A stretch of 14,537 bases of DNA from Treponema sp. (lineage in GTDB: Bacteria; Spirochaetota; Spirochaetia; Treponematales; Breznakiellaceae), in assembly GCA_031267115.1 (NCBI GenBank), contig JAIRZS010000059.1, positions 1-14,537 of the forward strand, read 5' to 3'. A model generated the notes under the pieces. It ran no database searches and was not told the DNA's origin. It was given only the letters and a program-made list of their open reading frames with translations. A program made the position numbers and the translations under genes. Of this stretch, positions 6,052 through 13,097 are shown piece by piece (within the stretch, counting starts at the first letter, position 1; each line of letters starts with the position of its first letter).

Positions 6052-7686
6052 CTAATGCTTAAAGTGCCGCGTCCCGGTAAAGACCATGGCAACGCCCAGG
6101 CGGTCGGCGGTTTCTATCGCGGCCCTGTCGTTCAGGGAGCCGCCCGGCTGGACAATGGTTTTTATGCCGGCAATGGAAGCCGCCTCTACCACGTCGGGGA
6201 AAGGGAAGAAGGCGTCCGACGCGAGCACCCGGGCCGGGCTGCCGTCGTCTTTCCCCGCTTCCGCAAGGGCGGCGATATTTCTGGCGGCGCGGCCCAGGGC
6301 AAGCTCCGCAGCCCAGATGCGGTTGGTTTCCCCGCCGCCTATGCCGACCGCGGCCAGGTTCTTTACCACCACAACGGCGTTGGACTTGACATAGGCCGCG
6401 GCCCTCATACCGAACAGCATTTCCGGAATATCCGAGGGGGCGGGAACAGCTTTTGTAACAGGCTCCCATTTTTCAAGGAGTCTGCGGTTGGCTTCCTGCG
6501 CCAGAAGGCCGCCGTCTACGGCAGTATATTCCTGTTTTTCTGAAGGAGCCTTTTCGCAGCGGATAATTCTCAGGCCCTTCTTCCTGCCCAGTATCTCAAG
6601 CGCTTCCGGGTCAAAGCCGGGGGCAATAACTATCTCCAGAAAAAGCCCGGCCAGCTTCGAGGCGGTAACGGAATCGACAACAGTATTACTGGCGACTATG
6701 CCGCCGAAAATAGAAACCGGGTCGCAGGCGTAGGCCTTATCATACGCCTCGCCCAGGTCGGCGCCCAAACCAATGCCGCAGGGGGTGTTGTGCTTCACGG
6801 CTACGCAGGCCGCCCCTGCGCCGTTTTTGCCGCCCCCCCCGGAAAGGCCCGGAAGGCCCAGCGCCTCCGCTTCGGCCCCGCCCTGGGGGGCCGCCCCGGC
6901 AGTGGGAAGCCCGTAGGCGCAGACCGCTTTCCAGGCCAGATCCATGTCCCGGATATTGTTATAGGAAAGCTCCTTGCCGCCCAGCTGTTCAATGGACGAG
7001 AGCACTCCGGGCCTGTCCGTGTTCAGGTAGAGGGCCGCGGCCTGATGGCCGTTTTCGCCGTAGCGCAGCGATTGCGCTTTTTTTACCGAGACCGGGTAAT
7101 AGGGGGGGAAGTCTTCTTCCAGCAAATAACGCGCAATTGCCGCGTCGTAAGCGGAAGTAAGATCAAACACCTTTCCGGCAAATCTTTTCCGCAGCTCCAA
7201 AGGCAGATCCCCTGTTTTAAGGGCGTCGATCACCGCGGGGTAATCGGCCGGGTCGGTCAGCACAATTACATCGCGGTAGTTTTTCGACGCGGAACGGAGC
7301 ATGGCGGGGCCGCCTATATCGATAAACTCGACAGTTTCCTCCTGGCCAAGCCCCTCGCGGACCTTTTCAAAAAATGGGTAAAGATTGACGCACACTAAAT
7401 CTATCGTACCCAGAGCGAGCCGCTCCAGGGTTTCCATGTGGGCGGGCGTATCGCGGCGGGCCAGAATCCCGGCGTGGACAGCCGGGTGCAGGGTTTTTAC
7501 CCTGCCGTCAAGGCATTCGGGAAAGCCGGTGATCCCGGAGACATCGGTAACCGGAAGCCCCTCCCCTTTAAGGTATCCGGAAGTCCCCCCGGTAGAAACC
7601 AGCTCCCAGCCGGCACCGGACAAAAACGCGGCAAGCCCCGCGACCCCTTCCTTGTCAAACACGCTTATAAGCGCCCTTTTTTTCAT
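6052..7686 (-). CDS. purH: Bifunctional AICAR transformylase / IMP cyclohydrolase
   Basis: Catalyses the last two steps to IMP: formylation of AICAR with 10-formyl-THF, then ring closure. Residues 1-190 are the IMP cyclohydrolase domain (ISVFDKEGV, STGGTSGYLK, GRVKTLHPAVHAGIL, VNLYPF, IDIGGPAMLRSASKN). The transformylase domain follows, with SLRYGENGHQ (usually ENPHQ), KHNTPCG, SIFGGIVASN, DAFFPFPD, QPGGSLND and the end VFTGTRHFKH. Its 544 residues exceed the usual length because residues 259-292 are a Gly/Ala-rich insertion just before the catalytic KHNTPCG. This includes a G8/C8 tract (6833-6840). Start ATG 7686 has AGGAG (7694-7698) 7 nt upstream. It lies 205 bp below purN, so it may have its own promoter in the AT-rich bases before the ribosome site. 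Confidence 0.97.
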   Translation of the reverse strand: MKKRALISVFDKEGVAGLAAFLSGAGWELVSTGGTSGYLKGEGLPVTDVSGITGFPECLDGRVKTLHPAVHAGILARRDTPAHMETLERLALGTIDLVCVNLYPFFEKVREGLGQEETVEFIDIGGPAMLRSASKNYRDVIVLTDPADYPAVIDALKTGDLPLELRKRFAGKVFDLTSAYDAAIARYLLEEDFPPYYPVSVKKAQSLRYGENGHQAAALYLNTDRPGVLSSIEQLGGKELSYNNIRDMDLAWKAVCAYGLPTAGAAPQGGAEAEALGLPGLSGGGGKNGAGAACVAVKHNTPCGIGLGADLGEAYDKAYACDPVSIFGGIVASNTVVDSVTASKLAGLFLEIVIAPGFDPEALEILGRKKGLRIIRCEKAPSEKQEYTAVDGGLLAQEANRRLLEKWEPVTKAVPAPSDIPEMLFGMRAAAYVKSNAVVVVKNLAAVGIGGGETNRIWAAELALGRAARNIAALAEAGKDDGSPARVLASDAFFPFPDVVEAASIAGIKTIVQPGGSLNDRAAIETADRLGVAMVFTGTRHFKH

Positions 7687-7891
7687 TGCCCTTCTCCTAA
7701 CTTAATTTATGTTACGCTAAAATAATTATCTAATGGGGGGCCTGTTACCGTACAGGGATGTCATATAACAGGCCCCTGTCCGGCCCCCCTGCGGCCGGGC
7801 CAAGGTCCCGGCCTGCCCCCCCGCAAAATTTCCGGCAGCCTGCCGCAAACGGGAACAAGCCGCCGCTATTCTATCATTAAGCGCAAAGGTA
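7687..7891. promoter_or_regulatory. Structured GC-rich gap between purN and purH
   Basis: No gene. GGGGCCTGTTA (7737-7747) pairs with TAACAGGCCCC (7766-7776), an 11-bp stem with an 18-nt loop. GGCCGGG (7793-7799) pairs with CCCGGCC (7807-7813). A short GGCA/TGCC hairpin is at 7834-7844. On the purH side an AT-rich 40-bp stretch leads to the AGGAG site. No T run marks an intrinsic terminator in either direction. It may be a folded purH leader or a purN transcript end; it does not resemble the purine riboswitch core. Confidence 0.5.
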
Positions 7892-8551
7892 CTACCCGCC
7901 CCCGCAGAGACGCCGTATCATTAACACCGCCGCTTCTACAATGGCGATATGCTCTTCGCGGTGTATACGCCCGGCCAGAATTTCGGCCGTGTCGTTATCC
8001 AGGACCGGGACCCTCCTTTGCAGAAGGATGGGGCCGGTGTCCGTACCCGCGTCCGCCAGATGCACCGTGCAGCCGGACTCGGTTTCCCCGGCGGCAAGCA
8101 CGGCCCGGTGTACCCGGCTACCGTACATCCCTTCGCCGCCGTATTTCGGGAGCAGCGCCGGGTGCAGGTTGATGATGCGCCCCGCGTATTCGTCCACAAT
8201 TTTACCTTCCAAGATAGAAAGAAAACCCGCCAGGATAATAAGGCCGATTCCTCTCTCCCGCGCCCTCCCCAGCAGGCGGTCCGAAAGCTCTTGCCGTTTT
8301 CCGGCCTTCGGCGCGTCCGGGGAAGGCGCTTCCACCAGAAACGGTATCCCCGCGGCCCCCGCCCGTTCCAGGGCATAAACGCCCGGCCTGTCGGAGATCA
8401 CCAGCGACAGCGCCCCCCTCCCCCCGGGCGTACAAAAAAGGCCGGCCTTTTCCGCGTCGATAAGGGCCTGGAGATTGGTCCCGTTCCCGGATACCAGCGC
8501 CAGTATACTCAGCGGGCCGGCCGCGCCGCCGGCAGGGGAAGACTCACACAA
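7892..8551 (-). CDS. purN: Phosphoribosylglycinamide formyltransferase
   Basis: Transfers formyl from 10-formyl-THF to GAR in the third step of IMP synthesis. Core motifs: ILALVSGNGTNLQALID near the N-terminus (phosphate-binding), GLIILAGFLSIL, then INLHPALLPKYGGEGMYG with the catalytic Asn/His pair, and TVHLADAGTDTGPILLQ with the catalytic Asp. Length is about 219 residues, close to the family. No ATG is available. I chose TTG 8551, which overlaps the purM stop by 8 bp, because the open frame further upstream runs through purM. A CTG (8503-8501), just before SILALV, is another possibility. The overlap implies translational coupling to purM. Confidence 0.95.
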   Translation of the reverse strand: MCESSPAGGAAGPLSILALVSGNGTNLQALIDAEKAGLFCTPGGRGALSLVISDRPGVYALERAGAAGIPFLVEAPSPDAPKAGKRQELSDRLLGRARERGIGLIILAGFLSILEGKIVDEYAGRIINLHPALLPKYGGEGMYGSRVHRAVLAAGETESGCTVHLADAGTDTGPILLQRRVPVLDNDTAEILAGRIHREEHIAIVEAAVLMIRRLCGGG

Positions 8552-9650
8552 AGCGCAGCGCCCCGGCTCCCGGCGAAAAATCTTCCGCCGCGCCGATCTC
8601 CCAGGCCGGAAAACCCAGGCCGTCAAGATACTCAATAGCGGTTTTACTGTCGCCCGGCGGCAGCGCGATTACAAAGCCAATCCCCATGTTAAAGGTGCTG
8701 AACATGATTTTCCGCAGCGCGGCGTCGCTTTCGAGCAATGCGGCCCCTTTTTCCTGAGCCGCGGCCCCGGCAAGGCCCGTTCCTGCAATGCCGGAGGCGA
8801 TGCGGGCAAAAACAGGCGGAATACGCCAGCTGCTGTTTTTAATAGCCGCGCCAAACGCCGGGGCGGGAAGTGCCGGAAAGAGCCGGGGGATATTTTCGTA
8901 AAAGCCGCCGCCGGTAATATGGGCCATGCCGTGAATCTCAACGCGCTCCAGGAGTCCCATAACAGGCCTGGCGTAGAGCCGCGTAGGTTCGAGCAGGGCG
9001 CGGCCAATCGGCATACCCCCAAAATCCTCGTCCAGGCCGGGAATCACCTTCCGTATTAAACTGAATCCGTTTGAGTGCGCCCCGGACGAGGCGACGCCCA
9101 CAAGCGCGTCCCCTTTCCGTATTTTGGCCCCGTCAATGATCTTCTTCCTGTCGGCAATGCCCACGGAAAAGCCCGCCATATCGTACTTTCCCGGCTCGTA
9201 GAAACCGGGCATCTCCGCGGTCTCGCCCCCGAGGAGGGCGCTTCCTGTTTCCCGGCAGCCTACGGCCACGCCCTTCACCAGTTCCGAGGCGACGGCGGCG
9301 TCCAGTTTGCCGCAGGCGATATAGTCCAGAAAAAAAAGCGGCCTTGCCCCGTGGCAGATCACGTCGTTTACGCACATGGCCACAAGGTCTATCCCCACCG
9401 TGTCGTATTTCCCAAGGGCAAAGGCAAGCTCCAGCTTGGTGCCTACCCCGTCGGTTCCCGAAACCAGCACCGGCTCTTCCATATTTGCCGCGCTTCCCGC
9501 CCCGGCAAACTGCCCGAGGGAGAACATCCCGGCAAAACTTCCCAGGCCGTTCAAAACCGCGCCGCTCCTCGTCGATTCGGCCAATTCCCGGTACTTTTCC
9601 ACCGCCCGGTAACCTTCCTCAATATCAACGCCGGCCTGCCTGTAATCCAT
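8544..9650 (-). CDS. purM: Phosphoribosylformylglycinamidine cyclo-ligase (AIR synthetase)
   Basis: Closes the imidazole ring of FGAM to AIR using ATP, in the cytoplasm. A 368-residue protein with the PurM signature: MDYRQAGVDIEEG at the start, VSGTDGVGTKLELA (nucleotide loop), AMCVNDVICHGARPLFFLDY, LLGGETAEMPGFY, VGVASSGAHSNGFSLIR, and HITGGGFYENIPRLF in the C-terminal half. ATG 9650 is chosen over an upstream in-frame start (9710) because it begins the conserved DYRQAGVD and because a promoter lies immediately upstream. There is no Shine-Dalgarno; the -10 box ends 6 nt before the ATG. It heads a purM-purN unit. Confidence 0.97.
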   Translation of the reverse strand: MDYRQAGVDIEEGYRAVEKYRELAESTRSGAVLNGLGSFAGMFSLGQFAGAGSAANMEEPVLVSGTDGVGTKLELAFALGKYDTVGIDLVAMCVNDVICHGARPLFFLDYIACGKLDAAVASELVKGVAVGCRETGSALLGGETAEMPGFYEPGKYDMAGFSVGIADRKKIIDGAKIRKGDALVGVASSGAHSNGFSLIRKVIPGLDEDFGGMPIGRALLEPTRLYARPVMGLLERVEIHGMAHITGGGFYENIPRLFPALPAPAFGAAIKNSSWRIPPVFARIASGIAGTGLAGAAAQEKGAALLESDAALRKIMFSTFNMGIGFVIALPPGDSKTAIEYLDGLGFPAWEIGAAEDFSPGAGALRFV

Positions 9651-9656
9651 GCAAGC

Positions 9657-9686
9657 AGTATAGGGGCAAAGCCCCGTATTATTCAA
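9657..9686 (-). promoter_or_regulatory. purM promoter with palindrome in the spacer
   Basis: On the minus strand TTGAAT (9681-9686), an 18-bp spacer and TATACT (9657-9662), then 6 nt to ATG 9650. The spacer contains the 13-bp palindrome GGGGCAAAGCCCC (9663-9675), placed where a repressor dimer could block polymerase. Confidence 0.65.
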
Positions 9687-9739
9687 GCTAAAGCGAAAGC
9701 CCGCCAGCAATTAATCATTACAGAAAAATGCGAGAAAAA

Positions 9740-9909
9740 TTCTTATGGGAAAAAGCGTCTGGCGCCAGCCGCGCAAGGGATTGGAGGGGTGCGAAGCAGA
9801 CCCGGCGCAAAGCGCCGGGGCCGGAGCGGCAGCGGAGCCCCGAAAAGCCCGGTTTCCGGCGCAAAGCGCCGGAAATGCGCCCTCCACAAAGAGGACTTTG
9901 CGGTAAAAA
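9740..9909. repeat. Intergenic block of GC-rich hairpins
   Basis: CCCGGCGC (9801-9808) and GCGCCGGG (9812-9819) form an 8-bp stem with an AAA loop. TTTCCGGCGC (9853-9862) and GCGCCGGAAA (9866-9875) form a 10-bp stem with the same loop. CTGGCGCCAG (9759-9768) is a perfect palindrome related to the GGCGCC repeats near the TA genes. All lie between the exporter permease and the purM promoter. Open frames across it look like shadows of the repeats. It may serve as transcript-end structure or be REP/MITE-like. Confidence 0.6.
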
Positions 9910-9948
9910 TTTTTCATTTTCCATGAGATAATTTTATCAAAAGACCCG

Positions 9949-11148
9949 TCATTCCCCGGCCAGGGCTTCCACGGGATCGAGGCGCGCCGCCCGTATTGCC
10001 GGGTGGATGCCGAAGAATATCCCCACAGCAGCGGAAAACACAAACGCCGCGGCGCAGTTCATGGGATCGATTACCAGAATCCAGCCGAAAAAAGACACCG
10101 CCGCCGCGCTCAGGGCGATTCCCAGCGCGATCCCCGCCGCGCCGCCCATAAGGGTAAGGGCCGCGGACTCCGTCAGAAACTGCGTCCTGATGGCGGCGGG
10201 ACTCGCGCCCAGGGCCTTGCGAATGCCTATTTCCCGCTTCCGCTCGGTAACGGTAACAATCATAATGTTCATGATTCCTATGCCGCCCACCAGGAGTGAA
10301 ATTCCGGCAATGCCCGACAGCAAAAGATTCATGGAGCGGGTTACCTGGTTGTACTGTTCCAGGACGGACTGCATGGAGAATACCGACAGCGCCTGGGCGT
10401 TGCCGCCCGATTTTTGTTCGCCCAGGGCCTCTATTTCTTTTTGAATACGGGGAGTGTCGTTCTGATCCGCGGCCTGGACAAAAACAATCCCGGCATTACG
10501 GTTGGCCGGGCTTATCTTCCTGTTGTAGACAGCCCTGGGTACATAGGCGTTTTGGTTGGGGCTTTCAAAGCCCACCGCATCGGATTCGGCAAGCACACCG
10601 GAAACCTGGAAACCCAGACGGTAGCCTTCTATCTGGAGGATCACGGTCCTGCCGGACGCTTCCCCTCCGGGGAAGAGGTAGCGGGCGACTTCCGAGCCAA
10701 GAATGATCTTCTGCGCCCCGACGGCGCTTTCCGAAACGGAAAAAAAACTGCCGTAATCCAGGGCCGCCCCCATGGCGGAAAAGTAATCGGATTCTACCGC
10801 AAGCAGGCGCAGATTAAGTTCTTCCAGGCTCCGGCCCCTCAGCGCCCCGCTAAAATCGTTAACGTAAATTATTTTTTTAATGCCGCTTATGGAAGCGGCC
10901 AGCTCTTCCCTGAAATTCTCGTTCAGATCGATAGAGCCGCTGTTTCCCCTGCCCCAGCCCGAACGTACCTGGACCAGATCGAGTCCCGCCTGGCCCAGGG
11001 TGCGCCTTACGTCGCCTGTGGCGCTTAAGCCGATAGTAGTCACCATTATCACCGACGCTACGCCGATGATGATTCCCAAAAGCGAAAGTATGGTGCGGGT
11101 TCTGTTGGTCTTGAAATTCCGGAGCGCGTTGACAAAATCCTCAAGCAA
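9949..11148 (-). CDS. MacB-type ABC transporter permease
   Basis: Inner-membrane, non-ATPase half of a MacB/LolC-like mechanotransmission exporter. The N-terminus (LLEDFVNALRNFKTNRTRTILSLLG) leads into transmembrane helix 1 (IIIGVASVIMVTTIG). A long periplasmic MacB_PCD region follows, then three C-terminal helices around NLLLSGIAGISLLVGGIGIMNIMIVTVTERKREIGIRKALGA, ALTLMGGAAGIALGIAL and FVFSAAVGIFFGIHPAIRA. The ERKREIGIRKALGA coupling motif is typical. TTG 11148 is chosen because GGAGGGG (11155-11161) is 6 nt upstream; an earlier TTG (11169) lacks this. It overlaps the ATPase stop by 8 bp. Substrate unknown. Confidence 0.93.
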   Translation of the reverse strand: MLEDFVNALRNFKTNRTRTILSLLGIIIGVASVIMVTTIGLSATGDVRRTLGQAGLDLVQVRSGWGRGNSGSIDLNENFREELAASISGIKKIIYVNDFSGALRGRSLEELNLRLLAVESDYFSAMGAALDYGSFFSVSESAVGAQKIILGSEVARYLFPGGEASGRTVILQIEGYRLGFQVSGVLAESDAVGFESPNQNAYVPRAVYNRKISPANRNAGIVFVQAADQNDTPRIQKEIEALGEQKSGGNAQALSVFSMQSVLEQYNQVTRSMNLLLSGIAGISLLVGGIGIMNIMIVTVTERKREIGIRKALGASPAAIRTQFLTESAALTLMGGAAGIALGIALSAAAVSFFGWILVIDPMNCAAAFVFSAAVGIFFGIHPAIRAARLDPVEALAGE

Positions 11149-11920
11149 AGCTTTCCCCTCCAAACACAAGCCGGGAATCCCGCTTCTGTTCTATGCCCGC
11201 CGCTGTATCCGCTGCCGCGGTATCGTCCGCCGCTGCCGCCGTGTCTCCGGTAATCTTCCCGTCCCGGAGCGTTATCCGCCGCCGCGCGCGCTTCCCGATT
11301 TCCGGATCGTGGGTAACAATGATGACGGCGGTCCCCCGGGAATTGATTTCCCCAAAGAGATCGATCACCGATCTCCCGGTCTCGCTGTCCAACGCCCCGG
11401 TGGGTTCATCGGCCAGGATCAGGGCGGGGGAGGCGACCAGGGCGCGGGCTATGGCGGTGCGCTGCTTCTGGCCGCCGGAAAGTTCCCGGGGCCGGTGTTT
11501 CAGCCTGTCCGAAAGCCCGACACGTTCCAGCACCGCCAAGGCCAGTTCGCGGCGGCGGCGCGGGGGAAGCCCCCGGTAACGCAGGGGAAGCATCACATTT
11601 TCCAGCACCGTCATGCCGGGGATAAGGTGGTACTGCTGAAACACAAAACCTACGGTCCTGTTACGCAGCCGGGCAAGTTCCCCCGCCTTCATCCGGGAAG
11701 TCTCGACGCCGTTAATAAAAACCGCGCCGGAACTGGGATGATCGAGGCAGCCGATAAGGTTCATGCAGGTGGATTTTCCCGAACCGGAAGGACCCATGAT
11801 GGACACAAATTCCCCCTCGCCTATGGCAAAGGAAACCCCGTCAAGCGCCCTGACCTCCGCGTCGCCCATGGCATAGTTCTTGTACACCCCTTCCAGGGCG
11901 GCCAGTATTGATCCGCCCAT
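11141..11920 (-). CDS. MacB/LolD-type ABC transporter ATPase
   Basis: Cytoplasmic ATPase that powers the adjacent permease. Walker A GPSGSGKST (residues 43-51), Q-loop VFQQYHLIPGMTVLENV (93-109), signature LSGGQ (147-151), Walker B LILADEP with Glu172, and H-loop His204 (VTHDPE) are all intact. Its 259 residues are slightly long for LolD/MacB NBDs because of a C-terminal Ala/Asp/Thr-rich tail after RDGKITGD. The tail is partly coded by an imperfect repeat (ADDTAAADTAAG). ATG 11920 overlaps the adaptor stop by one base (TGATG), so the genes are translationally coupled. Confidence 0.95.
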   Translation of the reverse strand: MGGSILAALEGVYKNYAMGDAEVRALDGVSFAIGEGEFVSIMGPSGSGKSTCMNLIGCLDHPSSGAVFINGVETSRMKAGELARLRNRTVGFVFQQYHLIPGMTVLENVMLPLRYRGLPPRRRRELALAVLERVGLSDRLKHRPRELSGGQKQRTAIARALVASPALILADEPTGALDSETGRSVIDLFGEINSRGTAVIIVTHDPEIGKRARRRITLRDGKITGDTAAAADDTAAADTAAGIEQKRDSRLVFGGESFA

Positions 11921-13080
11921 CAGAACAGGCGTACCCTTGCCGCGCCGCCCGGCCTCCGGCGGCTGCCGGGGCCAAAGGAATTTCCGGTAAACTGGGCTTG
12001 AAGCCGGTCCCCGGCTTCAAGCCCGGACAGTATCCGTACCATGCCCCGGCCATAGGGGACCGCCTCTACCGCTACCCGCTCGGGCGCGGTAAGCGCCTGC
12101 CCGGCCACCCCGGGCCGTTCCCCGCCGGGAAAACCGCCCGGCCCGCTGCCGGGCCGCCTTTCGCCGCCGGCGGGCCGGGGGCCCGGCGCCGCGCCGGCGT
12201 TCTGCCGGGAGCGCCCGCCTCCGCCGGGATCGCGCGGGGGGCCGCCCCGCCCTACCCTTTCCACATAGGCCTTGCCGTCCTCATAGGCAATGGCATCGGC
12301 TTCCACCGTCAGGACGCGCTCGGAATCTCCGGCGATAATTTCGCCGGTAAAGGAATAGCCGGGGATGATCTCGCCCGCGGGATTATCCACGCGGATTTCC
12401 GTGTCCAGCACCGTGGCGCCCCGCGAAGTAATGCGGCCCACCGCGGGATAGGACACCACCTCGCCCTCTACCTCAAGATCGGGATACGCGGTAAAGATAA
12501 GCCGCACTTTTTGCCCGGCCTTAAGCCGCGCCGCGTCGGTTTCCACAACTTCTACCGTGGCCTTGAGATAGCTCCGGTCGATAAGGTAGCCGAAGACATC
12601 CTGGGCCTTGGCGTAATCCCCCTCGGCCAGTTTGAGCTGCCCGATAACCCCGTCAAAGCGGGCGGCAAGACCGCGGTCGGCGATATTCTGACGCAGCACA
12701 GCGCGCTGTTCTTCCATCAGGGCAAGCTTGGCCGAAGCGCCGTTGACGCGTTCCTGGTTCATCTGGAATTCGTGGTTCGCCAGGTTGTAGCGTTCCAGCG
12801 AATCGCTTAATCTAAAAAGCGGCTGCCCCGCCTTTACCCGGTCCCCTTCCCGGACATACACTCTCTCTACAATCCCGTCGCCCGCCGCCTGTATCTTCTG
12901 CTCCTGGGCAGCCTGAATATTGCCGGAAATCTCTATCACATTATGATATACATCTTCCCGCACAGTGTAGATTGTCTCCTGATTCGGGGCGCGGCGGGAT
13001 CTGAAAAAAACAGCCAGCCCCGCCGCCCCCAGAGCTATTACCAATACCGTTACTATTAAAACAACGCGTTTCCCTGCCAC
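11920..13080 (-). CDS. MacA-like periplasmic adaptor (membrane fusion protein)
   Basis: Bridges the inner-membrane exporter to the TolC-like channel. One N-terminal membrane anchor (KRVVLIVTVLVIALGAAGLAVFF, residues 4-26) leads to a biotinyl/lipoyl half (IQAAGDGIVERVYVREGDRVKAGQPLFRL, about 63-91), a short helical hairpin (about 92-135), the second lipoyl half (AARFDGVIGQLKLAEGDYAKAQD) and beta-barrel (YLKATVEVVE... KVRLIF). Residues about 277-328 are an unusual Gly/Pro/Arg-rich insertion before the membrane-proximal strand (LTAPERVAVEAVPYGRGMVRILSGLEAGDRL). Start GTG 13080 has GGAG (13089-13092) 8 nt upstream. It lies 17 nt after the TolC-like stop. Confidence 0.92.
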   Translation of the reverse strand: MAGKRVVLIVTVLVIALGAAGLAVFFRSRRAPNQETIYTVREDVYHNVIEISGNIQAAQEQKIQAAGDGIVERVYVREGDRVKAGQPLFRLSDSLERYNLANHEFQMNQERVNGASAKLALMEEQRAVLRQNIADRGLAARFDGVIGQLKLAEGDYAKAQDVFGYLIDRSYLKATVEVVETDAARLKAGQKVRLIFTAYPDLEVEGEVVSYPAVGRITSRGATVLDTEIRVDNPAGEIIPGYSFTGEIIAGDSERVLTVEADAIAYEDGKAYVERVGRGGPPRDPGGGGRSRQNAGAAPGPRPAGGERRPGSGPGGFPGGERPGVAGQALTAPERVAVEAVPYGRGMVRILSGLEAGDRLQAQFTGNSFGPGSRRRPGGAARVRLF

Positions 13081-13097
13081 TTATTCCGCTCCGTCAT

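Noticed and set aside
7737..7813. Guanine/adenine riboswitch before purH
   Set aside because: No three-way junction or conserved core bases seen; the stems are simple hairpins.
9075..9926. 283-codon plus-strand ORF across purM and the hairpin block
   Set aside because: Antisense to conserved PurM motifs for most of its length; the end is repeat DNA.
10880..11911. Long plus-strand ORF opposite the exporter ATPase and permease
   Set aside because: It is antisense to well-conserved ABC motifs and its protein has no recognisable pattern; long antisense frames are expected in GC-rich DNA.
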